A stretch of 64,000 nt of DNA from Candidatus Liberimonas magnetica (GTDB lineage: Bacteria > Elusimicrobiota > Endomicrobiia > Endomicrobiales > JAFGIL01). The stretch is taken from NCBI GenBank assembly GCA_020523885.1, contig JAJAPY010000002.1, positions 300,023 to 364,022 on the forward strand, in the 5' to 3' direction. The notes below the pieces were generated by a model. That model worked only from the letters and a program-made list of their open reading frames with translations. It was not told the origin of the DNA and made no database searches. A program made the translations under genes and the position numbers. This document shows positions 25,703 to 34,738 of this stretch, one piece after another (positions within the stretch are counted from its first letter, which is position 1; each line of letters starts with the position of its first letter).

Positions 25703-25846
25703 GACAATTTCGAATGAAGACAATTTCGAATTTCGATAAAATATTAAATAGACAATACGGCAAAATACAAAAAAGTAGTTTTTGATTATTGCAGTTTTGA
25801 TATTGTAGTTTTTTTCGGATTTCGAGATTGGTTATTAGAGAGTTAT
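25703..25846 (+). repeat. Heptamer hairpin region, TTTCGAA / TTCGGAT type
   Basis: Starts with two exact copies of GACAATTTCGAAT (25703-25715, 25719-25731), then AT-rich heptamer-like units. The right half (from ~25785, including TTCGGATTTCGAGATTG) is an imperfect reverse complement of the left. It occupies nearly the whole gap before the GT4 gene. Confidence 0.6.
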
Positions 25847-25859
25847 ATAGAGGTTTAAA

Positions 25860-27050
25860 TTGAAAATTTGTTTGGTTTCTGACCAGTATGCCGGCCATAT
25901 AAACGACATGAAGGCTGACGAAATAAGCGGTATAGCCCTGCACACCGGCAACCTGGTAGACGGGCTGTTAAAAGAAAACCATGAGGTAACGCTTATCTGC
26001 AACCAAAAACAGGATGTCCATCCTGAGGATTTCAGGTATATCTATTTTCCCTGTCCCTGGCTTGATTTTACGCCGAAAAAATGGCTTTCGTTCTCCATAG
26101 GTTTATCCAAAAAGATCCACAGCTTGCAGGAAAAATACAAGTTTGACATATTCCACAGCCTTGACGCCAAGCAGGGTGCGCTTGCAGCTGCTAAACTAAG
26201 TATCCCGACTATAGGCAATATAAACGACTATTATGCGGCCATGTTTTCTCTAAGTCCTGTCGAGTTCCTTAACGAATATCCGGGAGACTGGTTTAAAAGG
26301 TACCTGTACCACGTAGTCACCAGGACCTTCGAGCGGAAATATTTTAATAATTTTAAGATACTTGTTGCCAACAGCAATGCAACCCGCCGGTACGTAGGGG
26401 GCGGTTATTCTATCCCGGAAAATAAGTTTTTGCTGATACATAAAGCTCTGCCTTATTTTCCTGACAAAAAGAATCCGGTCATGGAAAAATCAGACGGCAG
26501 GTTCACTATACTGTTAGTCGGATCAAACCTGCAGAGAAAAGGGATCTATTACCTTATAGATTCTGCGCCGCAGGTCTTAAAAGAGTTCCCGGGCGCAACT
26601 TTTGAAATAGTGGGAAAGACACAACTGCCCATGATAGAAAAATGCAGGCTACTGAAAGTTGACGATAATTTCAAGTTCCACGGGAGCCTAAATCACAGGC
26701 TTATAGACGACCTATACAGGAAAGCGGACATCTTCGTGATGCCGTCCCTGATAGAAGGTTTCGGGATGTCAGTGGTTGAAGCCATGAGCTACGGCTTGCC
26801 GGCGGTAGCTTCAAAGGGCACGGGTATTGATGATATTGTAGATGATGGAATCAACGGTTTTCTGGTGCATCCCAGATCTGTGGGTCTTATAGCCGGGAAG
26901 ATAATAAAACTGCTCAAAGACCCGGCCTTGAGGCAAAGAATGTCGGAAAACGCTTTTAAAAAAGCCAGGGTATTCAATAAAGAAACCCAGCTTAAAGAAA
27001 CTCTAGAGCTTTATAACAATGCCTTAAAATCCGGCGGGCCGAAGAATTAA
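25860..27050 (+). CDS. GT4 glycosyltransferase
   Basis: 396 residues, GT-B fold. N-terminal half begins 'KICLVSDQYAG' ; the C-terminal donor-binding half has 'FTILLVGSNLQRKGIYYLIDS', 'PSLIEGFGMSVVEAMSYGLPAVAS' with the E-x7-E pair typical of retaining GT4 enzymes. The start codon is TTG 25860, the only start that gives the full first beta strand, behind AGAGG (25849-25853). It adds a sugar from a nucleotide donor to the growing lipid-linked glycan in the cytoplasm. The next gene starts after four bases. Confidence 0.85.
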   Translation: MKICLVSDQYAGHINDMKADEISGIALHTGNLVDGLLKENHEVTLICNQKQDVHPEDFRYIYFPCPWLDFTPKKWLSFSIGLSKKIHSLQEKYKFDIFHSLDAKQGALAAAKLSIPTIGNINDYYAAMFSLSPVEFLNEYPGDWFKRYLYHVVTRTFERKYFNNFKILVANSNATRRYVGGGYSIPENKFLLIHKALPYFPDKKNPVMEKSDGRFTILLVGSNLQRKGIYYLIDSAPQVLKEFPGATFEIVGKTQLPMIEKCRLLKVDDNFKFHGSLNHRLIDDLYRKADIFVMPSLIEGFGMSVVEAMSYGLPAVASKGTGIDDIVDDGINGFLVHPRSVGLIAGKIIKLLKDPALRQRMSENAFKKARVFNKETQLKETLELYNNALKSGGPKN

Positions 27051-27054
27051 ATAA

Positions 27055-27963
27055 ATGAACAAACTGAACGTATTTTATATTTTTATGGCTTTGCTCTCAA
27101 ATTGTGTAGCGATATATTTGATCTCCGTCAGATACAAGTTCATAATCAATTTGATGGGCAGGAAGCTCTCGGTCTTTAATTCTCTAGTCGTGATGATAGT
27201 TTCCCAGCTCACTACCTACATAGTCCCTTTTAAGCTGGGGCCTATCCTTACAAAACCGCATCTTACCAAGAAATATTCAGATGCTACGCTTAACCAGTCG
27301 ATAGCGGCAACTGTTTTTGAACAGTTCTGCGAGCTGTTCTTTCAGATATTCCTTCTTTTGTTCATATTGATATTCTTGTTCAACAAGGATACATCGTCAA
27401 CATTATTATTCCAGAGCGAGCTTGTAATAGCCGCTATTTTTATATCGGTAACGGTCTTTGTACTGCTCAGAAGAAAAGCCATAACTTTTATATGGGGTTA
27501 CCGCCATATGGCGCCCAAAATATTGAAACGCCTGGCAAAGAAACTCAACCTTTCCCATGAAAATATGCAGATTGTCGCAGATGAATCGCTTGAATATTTT
27601 ACAAAACCAAAAGTTATCCTTATGTTCCTGTTCTTCAGCATAATGCTTTTTTTTATCATACCTATGATTCTCAAATTCTGTGTGCTGGCCTATTCCGGTA
27701 CGATTACGTATTATAAGGTATTTTTGATCTATTGGGTCTCCATGATAGTCGGGCGTTTATCGGGCATTCCCGGAGGGTTCGGGTCAAGAGACCTGACGAT
27801 GGGCGGGCTGCTCGTATTTTACGGAGTCCCTGCCTATGACGGGCTGCAGATTGTCATTTGGCAAAGGATAGTTTCACTTATACCGTATTTTGTAATTGGA
27901 GCACCGCTTCTATATTATTATTCGAAAGATGTTATAAATAGTAAACTGCAAAACCCTCAATAA
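27055..27963 (+). CDS. UPF0104 / AglD-MprF-flippase-like membrane protein
   Basis: 302 residues, seven to eight hydrophobic segments. The C-terminal 'GRLSGIPGGFGSRDLTMGGLLVFYGVP' is the PGG-G-x-R-(D/E) signature of the lysylphosphatidylglycerol-synthase transmembrane (UPF0104) family. Members move or help move lipid-linked molecules and are common next to glycosyltransferases. It sits between a GT4 and an MBOAT gene with gaps of four and one bases, so it is in one operon with them. Which lipid it handles cannot be inferred. Confidence 0.8.
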   Translation: MNKLNVFYIFMALLSNCVAIYLISVRYKFIINLMGRKLSVFNSLVVMIVSQLTTYIVPFKLGPILTKPHLTKKYSDATLNQSIAATVFEQFCELFFQIFLLLFILIFLFNKDTSSTLLFQSELVIAAIFISVTVFVLLRRKAITFIWGYRHMAPKILKRLAKKLNLSHENMQIVADESLEYFTKPKVILMFLFFSIMLFFIIPMILKFCVLAYSGTITYYKVFLIYWVSMIVGRLSGIPGGFGSRDLTMGGLLVFYGVPAYDGLQIVIWQRIVSLIPYFVIGAPLLYYYSKDVINSKLQNPQ

Positions 27964-27964
27964 A

Positions 27965-29386
27965 ATGGTATTTAATTCATATCAATTTCTTATTTTTTTC
28001 GTAATATCTTATTTGCTTTATTTGGTATTAAATCATAAGTGGCAGAATATAATGCTTCTTGTGGCAAGCTGTATATTTTATATGGCTTTTATTCCTGTTT
28101 ACATATTGATCCTGTTTTTATTGATATTGATAGATTATTTCGCAGGAATGTGGATAGAAGATAACTTAGGCGAAAAAAAGAAGTTATTCCTTATAATCAG
28201 CATAATTTCGACCTGCGCGGTTTTATTCGTATTCAAGTATTTTAATTTCTTTAACGGTAATTTTGCCTTGATAGCAAAGTTCTTCGGCTGGAACTACCCC
28301 ATCGGTGTTTTAAATATAATACTTCCCATAGGTTTGTCGTTCCATACCTTTCAAAGTCTGAGCTACGTCGTTGAAGTTTACAGAGGCAGGCAGAAAGCCC
28401 AACGCCATTTTACAACTTATGCCCTTTATGTAATGTTTTTCCCGATGCTGGTAGCAGGCCCCATAGAACGGGCAGGGCACTTGATGCCCCAGCTTACGGC
28501 CCCGCGAATAATTACAAGAGAACTGGTCTATAAAGGATTCTATCTTATGCTCTGGGGCTTGTTCCAAAAGGTCGTAATAGCAGATAACCTTGCCATGGTA
28601 GTAAACGATGTCTTTGCCAGGCAGGCGCCGTATGACGGAATAGCTGTTTTAATAGCTTTGTATGCTTTTGCTTTCCAGATATTCTGCGATTTTGCCGGTT
28701 ATTCGAACATAGCCATAGGGCTTGGAAATTGCATGGGTTTTGACATAATGACCAACTTTAACATGCCTTATTTTTCAACTAATCCAAGCGAGTTCTGGAA
28801 AAGATGGCATATAAGCTTATCTTCATGGCTCAGAGACTATTTATATATACCTCTTGGCGGCAATAGGGGGACAAAGTGGCAGACTTATAAAAACCTGCTT
28901 ATCACGATGTTCCTGGGCGGCCTTTGGCACGGAGCGGCCTGGACATATATTATCTGGGGAGTATTTCACGGGGCTATACTGGCGCTCAACAAGTATTTTA
29001 AGGAACTCAACTATAAATTCTTTTCACCGCGCGGGGCTTTCTCGGAAAGGCTGTGGTTTGTCATAAGGATCATATTTTTCTTTCAAGTTACGTGCCTTGG
29101 CTGGCTGTTCTTTAGGGCAACTTCCATAGAACAGATCTGGCAGATGATATATTCAATATTATTTAATTTCAATTTAAATCAGATTGAATTCGGGATGTTT
29201 TCAAAAATGTTTGTGTTCAGTTCTGTTATTATTATAATCCAGTATTTCCAGTATAAGAAAGACGACCTTAATTTTATTTTAAAAGAGAATTGGATGTTAA
29301 GAACAGCTTTTTATTGCACGCTATACCTGTTAATAATATTTTTCGGAGTTACCGATGGATCGAATTTTATCTATTTTCAATTTTAA
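27965..29386 (+). CDS. MBOAT-family O-acyltransferase (AlgI/PatA-like)
   Basis: 473 residues, about ten transmembrane segments. 'FWKRWHISLSSWLRDYLYIPLGGN' and 'MFLGGLWHGAAWTYIIWGVFHG' are the AlgI-type signature; His322 in LWHGA is the catalytic histidine. AlgI-like proteins carry acetyl groups across the inner membrane for O-acetylation of exported polysaccharide. The overlapping next gene (32 bases) encodes a periplasmic SGNH-type partner, the AlgI + AlgJ/AlgX arrangement. Confidence 0.9.
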   Translation: MVFNSYQFLIFFVISYLLYLVLNHKWQNIMLLVASCIFYMAFIPVYILILFLLILIDYFAGMWIEDNLGEKKKLFLIISIISTCAVLFVFKYFNFFNGNFALIAKFFGWNYPIGVLNIILPIGLSFHTFQSLSYVVEVYRGRQKAQRHFTTYALYVMFFPMLVAGPIERAGHLMPQLTAPRIITRELVYKGFYLMLWGLFQKVVIADNLAMVVNDVFARQAPYDGIAVLIALYAFAFQIFCDFAGYSNIAIGLGNCMGFDIMTNFNMPYFSTNPSEFWKRWHISLSSWLRDYLYIPLGGNRGTKWQTYKNLLITMFLGGLWHGAAWTYIIWGVFHGAILALNKYFKELNYKFFSPRGAFSERLWFVIRIIFFFQVTCLGWLFFRATSIEQIWQMIYSILFNFNLNQIEFGMFSKMFVFSSVIIIIQYFQYKKDDLNFILKENWMLRTAFYCTLYLLIIFFGVTDGSNFIYFQF

Positions 29387-30386
29387 AAAAGTGCCTGTAG
29401 CCTTTATAGCAAGCCTTGCTGTGCTTATTACCCTTGAGCTGGCTGTAAGAGCAAACCCTGTTTTCTGGAAATATTGCTACTATTTCAGTAACGTAAAAGA
29501 GAATGACAGCATAAGGTTTGAGGCGCAAATAAAGACTATTCCGGTAAAGGGCGCGGAAAAGAGGCTTCTTATAGCAGGTTCAAGCCAGGCAAGGGAAGGG
29601 CTGGATATTGACGAGATAAATAAAACGCTTAAAACCATAAACTATTCTGCCTACAACCTCGGCATTTCCGGAGACGGCCATCCCCTGGAGATGTTCATGC
29701 TGGCCAACAAGATGATTTCAAGGAAACCTTCTGTAATAATCTATATGCCTTTCATCGCAAGTTTTTACGGGGAATATGATTATTCAAAAATGAAATATTA
29801 TTTCAGCCCGAATATACTTCCTTTTTTTTATAAGTATCTTGGCCTAAGACAGCTGTACCGCCTCAGGCTGTACCTGAGAGAGGATTTATTAGGCGAGCTT
29901 AGCGTGCTTTACAAATACCGCGACTCAATAAAACCCATCTTCAGGAACATGCTAAAACATTATCTTAAGAAAGAAATACGGACTGGCCCTCAAAAATTTG
30001 CGTATACTAAAAATATGCCGGAAACATATTTTACAGAAACGATATGCAACGTCAAAGCCAAGTTCAAGCCGGGAGAAGTCACGGAGCTCGATAAGGAAGT
30101 ATTCGAAAAATTCGCAGAGAAAGTCGTTTCAAACAATATAAAACTTATAGTAATTGACGGGCCTGCAAATCCTTTAATAAAAAAATGCTATGATAATAGC
30201 CTGGATGCCCTGTATTCCGGATTTATAAGCGAAGAGTCTCAAAAGGTCGGGTTTACCTATATTCAGGAAAAAGAACTTCCTAAGTTCAATGAAGACGAGT
30301 TTATAGATTTTTCTCATTTAAATGCAAAAGGAAGGGAAAAATTCACAAGTTATCTTGGAAATTATCTTAAACTAAATATTAACTGA
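29355..30386 (+). CDS. SGNH-like periplasmic acyltransferase partner (AlgJ/AlgX/DltD-like)
   Basis: 343 residues, single N-terminal membrane anchor (~13-32) and a periplasmic domain. 'AGSSQAREG' at 74-82 gives the nucleophile Ser (76 or 77), and 'DFSHLNAKG' supplies Asp318 and His321 of the triad. With the overlapping MBOAT protein it would acetylate the exported glycan. GGAG lies just before ATG 29355, inside the MBOAT gene. Sequence outside the motifs does not match a family I can name with certainty. Confidence 0.75.
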   Translation: MDRILSIFNFKKVPVAFIASLAVLITLELAVRANPVFWKYCYYFSNVKENDSIRFEAQIKTIPVKGAEKRLLIAGSSQAREGLDIDEINKTLKTINYSAYNLGISGDGHPLEMFMLANKMISRKPSVIIYMPFIASFYGEYDYSKMKYYFSPNILPFFYKYLGLRQLYRLRLYLREDLLGELSVLYKYRDSIKPIFRNMLKHYLKKEIRTGPQKFAYTKNMPETYFTETICNVKAKFKPGEVTELDKEVFEKFAEKVVSNNIKLIVIDGPANPLIKKCYDNSLDALYSGFISEESQKVGFTYIQEKELPKFNEDEFIDFSHLNAKGREKFTSYLGNYLKLNIN

Positions 30387-30449
30387 TTTTCCGCCACCTC
30401 TCTCGTCCCAGGGACGGGAGTGGCTTAATTAAAAGTTGAGGTGTTTCAT

Positions 30450-31874
30450 TTGAAAGTACTGCTTATTAACCCGCCGTGGGAAACAAAAGATGGGTACGGG
30501 TGCAGGTCAAATACCCGCTGGCCGCATACGCGGAAAGATAAATACCTTATCTTTCCTATTTATCTTGCCTATACCGCCGCTGTCCTTGAAAAGGAAAAGA
30601 TTGAGGTAAAGGTAATAGACGCGGTAGCTCTTGAATACAGCTCCGGAAGTTTTATAGAAAGGATAAAAGAGGAAAAGCCGGATATTTGTTTTGTCGAAAC
30701 TTCCACGCCTACTATAATCCAGGACCTGATAAATGCAAGGCTGATAAAAGAATTCGCTAAGTCAAAGGTTTTTATATTCGGGACCCACGCAACGGTATTC
30801 CATAAAGAAATAATGGACGAGAACAGGTATCTTGACGGTATTATCAGAGGTGAATTTGAGTATACTATCAAAGAACTGTGCCTTAACAACGATTTAGCTT
30901 TACTGAACGGAATAACTTATATCGATAAAGGCGGTGCGGTTAAAGTAAACCCTGAACGCCCTTTGATCGAGAACCTGGACGAGCTTCCTTTCCCTGCCTG
31001 GTACCTTTTTGATATGAAGGTTTACGAAAGCCATCTTTACCGGTCACCTTCCATGATGATGATAACGTCGCGCGGTTGCCCGTTCCAATGCACCTACTGC
31101 CTCTGGCCCGACCTCATGTACGGGCATAAACAGAGGTACCGCTCTGCAAAAAATATTTGCGATGAAATAGAAGCACTTATAAACCTGTACAAAGTAAAAG
31201 AGATACGGCTTGACGACGACACCTTCGCCTTAAATCCCGGGCATGTCCTCGGCTTGTGCAATGAGCTAAAGAAAAGGGGCCTTAATAAAAAGATATCCTG
31301 GACATGTTTCGGGCATATAGCCCAGGACGATGAAAATATTTATAAAGAGCTTGCCTCTTCTGGGTGCTTTAAGATAGATTTCGGCGTAGAATCTGGTTCT
31401 CCGAAAGTATTAAAATACATGAAAAAAAGCATAGACCCGGACAAGGCAAGGAAAGTGGTTTCTCTGGCAAAAAGAGCAGGGCTTTTGGTCTACTGCGATT
31501 TTATGATAGGTTTTCCGCACGAAACCAAAGAAGATATAGAAATGAGCATCGAACTTGCCGGTTCGCTTGACTGCGATTATATCCAGGTCAGTTATGTGAT
31601 ACCTTACCCGGGAACAAGGATGTACAATGACGGCATAAAAGAGAACTTCCTCCTTTATCCGAAAGACTGGGAAAAGTATGCTTCTTGTACGGCTATGATA
31701 AACACCGGAGAAATATCGCCGGAAGCTATAGACAAATACTATAATCTGTTCTGGAAAAAATTCTATCTGAGGCCGAAGATCATATTCCGCACTTTGAGGC
31801 GCGCTTTGACCTGTTACGATGAGTTTAAAAGGGCTTTAAAAGGTTTTATTTCATTTACTAAAAGAATGATTTAA
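30450..31874 (+). CDS. B12-binding-domain radical SAM protein
   Basis: 474 residues. I place the start at TTG 30450 behind GAGG (30438-30441), giving 'KVLLINPPWETKDGYG'; a GTG at 30441 is an alternative three codons longer. The cobalamin-type domain contains 'KPDICFVETSTP', 'FIFGTHATVFH' and 'IIRGEFE'. The iron-sulphur ligands are Cys210, Cys214 and Cys217 in 'TSRGCPFQCTYC', followed by 'IRLDDDTFALN' and 'KIDFGVESGS'. It lies between the O-acylation pair and a GT4 gene; a radical modification of the same glycan is a reasonable guess but is not shown. Confidence 0.9.
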   Translation: MKVLLINPPWETKDGYGCRSNTRWPHTRKDKYLIFPIYLAYTAAVLEKEKIEVKVIDAVALEYSSGSFIERIKEEKPDICFVETSTPTIIQDLINARLIKEFAKSKVFIFGTHATVFHKEIMDENRYLDGIIRGEFEYTIKELCLNNDLALLNGITYIDKGGAVKVNPERPLIENLDELPFPAWYLFDMKVYESHLYRSPSMMMITSRGCPFQCTYCLWPDLMYGHKQRYRSAKNICDEIEALINLYKVKEIRLDDDTFALNPGHVLGLCNELKKRGLNKKISWTCFGHIAQDDENIYKELASSGCFKIDFGVESGSPKVLKYMKKSIDPDKARKVVSLAKRAGLLVYCDFMIGFPHETKEDIEMSIELAGSLDCDYIQVSYVIPYPGTRMYNDGIKENFLLYPKDWEKYASCTAMINTGEISPEAIDKYYNLFWKKFYLRPKIIFRTLRRALTCYDEFKRALKGFISFTKRMI

Positions 31875-31885
31875 AAAAAGGAAGA

Positions 31886-31976
31886 AATTAACAATTTTCA
31901 ATTAGCATTTAACATTTTAAATTCAATTTTACATTGCTAACTGCTAATTTTGCAATGTTAAATTAATATTTCTCAT
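31886..31976 (+). repeat. Heptamer hairpin, AATTAGC type
   Basis: Thirteen 7-base units in one phase. Left units resemble AATTARC/ATTTAAC, right units TGCTAAY/TGTTAAA, their reverse complements, so the halves can pair across ATTCAATTTTAC. Confidence 0.75.
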
Positions 31977-31994
31977 TTTAAAAAGGATATTTCA

Positions 31995-33161
31995 ATGCGC
32001 ATCTGTTTAGTAACTGCCTGGGGGTTTCAACACCTGGACGGTTCCAATTTGAGGACTTATTTCCTATTAATGGAACTGCTTAAGAGGAAACATAATATAA
32101 CTGTTATACATGCTTCCGCGTCTGATGCAGAATATACAAAGGAAACCTTTAACTGCGAATCAATAGGAGCCGGGATAGAGATCTCAAGATGGGATACCCA
32201 CAGGCAAAAATTGATAAAATACATCAAGTTCATAAACTCGGCAAAGAAGATCCTAAAAACAATGGATTTTGATGTGGTTTTCGGGATAAGCCTATTGAAC
32301 TCTCTTGTTATTTCGGGTCAGAAAAGGTCAAAAAGCATCGCTATGTACGTGGATTTTATGAGCAACTATTATTCCTTTGTTCATGAGACAGGCCTGCCGC
32401 ACAAACTCTTTGCCAGGTTTTTACGGTTCCTTGAAAGGTATACGATAAAAAAAGCAGACAGGGTTATTGTTATCACGAATGCCATGAAAAAACTGGTACC
32501 GGTATCATGCAGGGATAAAGTATGTGTTATTCCAGACGGTGCAGATACGGTAAAATTCATTCCAAGGAACATTAAAAACGAAGCAAAAAAAATATTCGGG
32601 CTAACTTCCGATAATTTTGTCATCGGTTACCAGGGAGGCATTGAAAAATTCGACGGCCTGCAGTTTCTCGCTGAAATAGCTCCCGAATTAGTGAAAAATA
32701 TCCCGGGTGTAAGGTTCTTGATAGCCGGCAGGGGCAGTTACCTTGAAACGGTAAAAGAAATAGTGGATAAGAATAAAACCACCGATAACTTTATTTTTCT
32801 CGGATGGGTAGCTAGCGAAAAGGTGCCTGATGTTATGGCGGCAACAGACCTTAACGTAGTCCCTGTGCCGAACCATCCCTGCACCGCGCCTTTGATCACG
32901 TTCCGTTTAGTCGAAAGCATGGCCGCGGGCGTAAATGTTATAGTAAATGACCTGCCCGGCATGCGGGAAATAGTTGATGAATCAATGGTATTTTTTACTG
33001 ATGTACAAAACCCGGCCAAATTCGCAGAGGATATAATAAAGGTTTATAAAACACCAGCAGAAAAACGCCTGGCTATGATAAAGAATGCAAGAAACAAAAT
33101 AGAAACCCTTGACTGGAGAAAAATAGCCGGACTTGATGCAGACAAAGTTGAAATGAGATAA
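31995..33161 (+). CDS. GT4 glycosyltransferase
   Basis: 388 residues, GT-B fold. 'CLVTAWGFQHLDGSN' opens the acceptor half; 'KKADRVIVITNAMKKLVP' marks the domain junction; 'FVIGYQGGIEKFDGLQFL', 'FLIAGRGSYLETVKE', 'FIFLGWVASEKVPDVMAATDLNVVPV' and 'RLVESMAAGVNVIVND' form the donor site with the E-x-rich motif. Probable function: a cytoplasmic sugar transfer during glycan assembly. AAGG (31982-31985) precedes the ATG. Radical SAM genes lie on both sides. Confidence 0.85.
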   Translation: MRICLVTAWGFQHLDGSNLRTYFLLMELLKRKHNITVIHASASDAEYTKETFNCESIGAGIEISRWDTHRQKLIKYIKFINSAKKILKTMDFDVVFGISLLNSLVISGQKRSKSIAMYVDFMSNYYSFVHETGLPHKLFARFLRFLERYTIKKADRVIVITNAMKKLVPVSCRDKVCVIPDGADTVKFIPRNIKNEAKKIFGLTSDNFVIGYQGGIEKFDGLQFLAEIAPELVKNIPGVRFLIAGRGSYLETVKEIVDKNKTTDNFIFLGWVASEKVPDVMAATDLNVVPVPNHPCTAPLITFRLVESMAAGVNVIVNDLPGMREIVDESMVFFTDVQNPAKFAEDIIKVYKTPAEKRLAMIKNARNKIETLDWRKIAGLDADKVEMR

Positions 33162-33196
33162 GAAAATGCTAATATATTTCCTTGCTTATTTAAAGC

Positions 33197-33271
33197 GTCA
33201 TTGCGAGGAGCTTAGTGACGAAGCAATCTGTAGTTTTAACATCAAGATTGCTTCGCTTCGCTCGCAATGAC
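33197..33271. repeat. GTCATTGCGAG palindromic element
   Basis: 11-base perfect inverted repeat (33197-33207 with 33261-33271) and an inner 11-base one (CGAAGCAATCT, 33219-33229, with 33245-33255). Same palindrome family as the core of the MITE-like element at 24065-24207, but without its 18-base outer ends. Similar GTCATTGCGAG...GCAATCT repeats are widespread in bacterial genomes. Confidence 0.85.
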
Positions 33272-33306
33272 AGCTATAGACGGATAGATTAATTGAGGTA
33301 TCTAGT

Positions 33307-34731
33307 TTGAAAATAACTTTAATAAACCCGTCACTTATGAGACAGGACGAACTGCGCTGGGACAAAGGCGGGACATACCCTCCTTTGGGCCTGTGCTACA
33401 TAGCGGCTGTTTTAAGGAACAATAAACATGAAGTAAATATAATTGACGGAGAAGCTTTACGGATAACCGGCGAGAAGCTGAAAGAAAGGCTGTTAAAAGA
33501 CAGGCCTCAGGTTATAGGGATAACATCTCATACCCCGAAGTTCAACCAGTTGTTGGATACAATCAAAACCATCAAAGAATTAAACCTCCAGGCTGCCATA
33601 GTCGTAGGCGGGCCCCATATAAGCCTCATCCCTGAAAAGACGATGAAACAGATACCCCAGATCGCTTATGCGGTTATCGGTGAGGGGGAATACACTTTTC
33701 TTGAACTCGTAAATTCTATAGAAAACAAACAGCCCATAGAGAAAGTGAATGGAATAGCCTATAGACAAGGCGATAAGATAATACTTACCTCTCCGAGGGA
33801 TTATATAAAGAACCTTGATGAACTTCCTCTGCCTGCACGGGACCTCCTGCCGAACATAGCCGGTGAGTGTTACAGCAATGCTTTCAGGTACAAACAGCTA
33901 CCTATGACGAGCGTCATTACAAGCAGGGGATGTCCCTATGCCTGCATATTCTGTGCCAGGATATTCGGCGCGAGGTACAGGATGCATTCTTTTGACAAAG
34001 TGATGGAAGAGATAAGGCATCTGGTAAAAAATTACGGCATAAAAGAGATAATTTTTGTAGACGATACGTTCATAGTGGATATTGAACGGACCATAAAGAT
34101 ATGCAACGCCCTGAAAGAACAAAAACTGGGCCTTACCTGGTCCTGCCACGGGAGGATAGATATCCTTTATAAACACCCGGAGCTTATCCCTTTAATGAAA
34201 AATTCAGGGTGCTGGTACATAAGCCTCGGCATTGAAAGCGGGAACGCCGAAGTACTTAAGAAAATAAGAAAGAACATTACTCTTGAACAGGTAGATAGCG
34301 TAGTAAACCAGCTCAATTCCGCCGGTATTCATACAAAAGGTTTTTTTATGATAGGCCACCCTTATGACACAAAAGAAAGTATCAGGGACACTATAGATTT
34401 CGCGAAATCTCTTCCTCTTGGCAGTGTGCAGTTCAGCTATACTATACCTTATCCGGGTACGGAACTTTTTGACATCGCCATAAACCACGGGTTTTTTGAA
34501 GGGGATTCCTACGAAAAGATGTCTTCCCATACGGCAGGTTTCCCGGTTTATTCGCCGCCCGGCGTACCTATAGAATATTTAAAGGCTATCCAGAAAAAAG
34601 CGTACAGGGAGTTTTATTTCAGGCCCTCATTCCTTCTTAAGCACCTTGTAAAGATAAACAGCTTTCAGTCTTTAAAGAAATATTCTGAAAGAGGTTTTGT
34701 TTATTTTAAATCTTTATTTTTGAAAAAATGA
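33307..34731 (+). CDS. B12-binding-domain radical SAM protein
   Basis: 474 residues from TTG 33307, with GAGG at 33295-33298. The cobalamin-type domain shows 'ITLINPSL', 'PPLGLCYIAAVL', 'RPQVIGITSHTPKF', 'IVVGGPHISLIPE' and 'AVIGEGEYTF'. Radical SAM ligands are Cys209, Cys213 and Cys216 in 'TSRGCPYACIFC', then 'IIFVDDTFIVD' and 'YISLGIESGNAE'. It is seven bases upstream of the YfhO-like gene, so the two are probably cotranscribed. Fourth of five such proteins here. Confidence 0.9.
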   Translation: MKITLINPSLMRQDELRWDKGGTYPPLGLCYIAAVLRNNKHEVNIIDGEALRITGEKLKERLLKDRPQVIGITSHTPKFNQLLDTIKTIKELNLQAAIVVGGPHISLIPEKTMKQIPQIAYAVIGEGEYTFLELVNSIENKQPIEKVNGIAYRQGDKIILTSPRDYIKNLDELPLPARDLLPNIAGECYSNAFRYKQLPMTSVITSRGCPYACIFCARIFGARYRMHSFDKVMEEIRHLVKNYGIKEIIFVDDTFIVDIERTIKICNALKEQKLGLTWSCHGRIDILYKHPELIPLMKNSGCWYISLGIESGNAEVLKKIRKNITLEQVDSVVNQLNSAGIHTKGFFMIGHPYDTKESIRDTIDFAKSLPLGSVQFSYTIPYPGTELFDIAINHGFFEGDSYEKMSSHTAGFPVYSPPGVPIEYLKAIQKKAYREFYFRPSFLLKHLVKINSFQSLKKYSERGFVYFKSLFLKK

Positions 34732-34738
34732 CTTTTAC

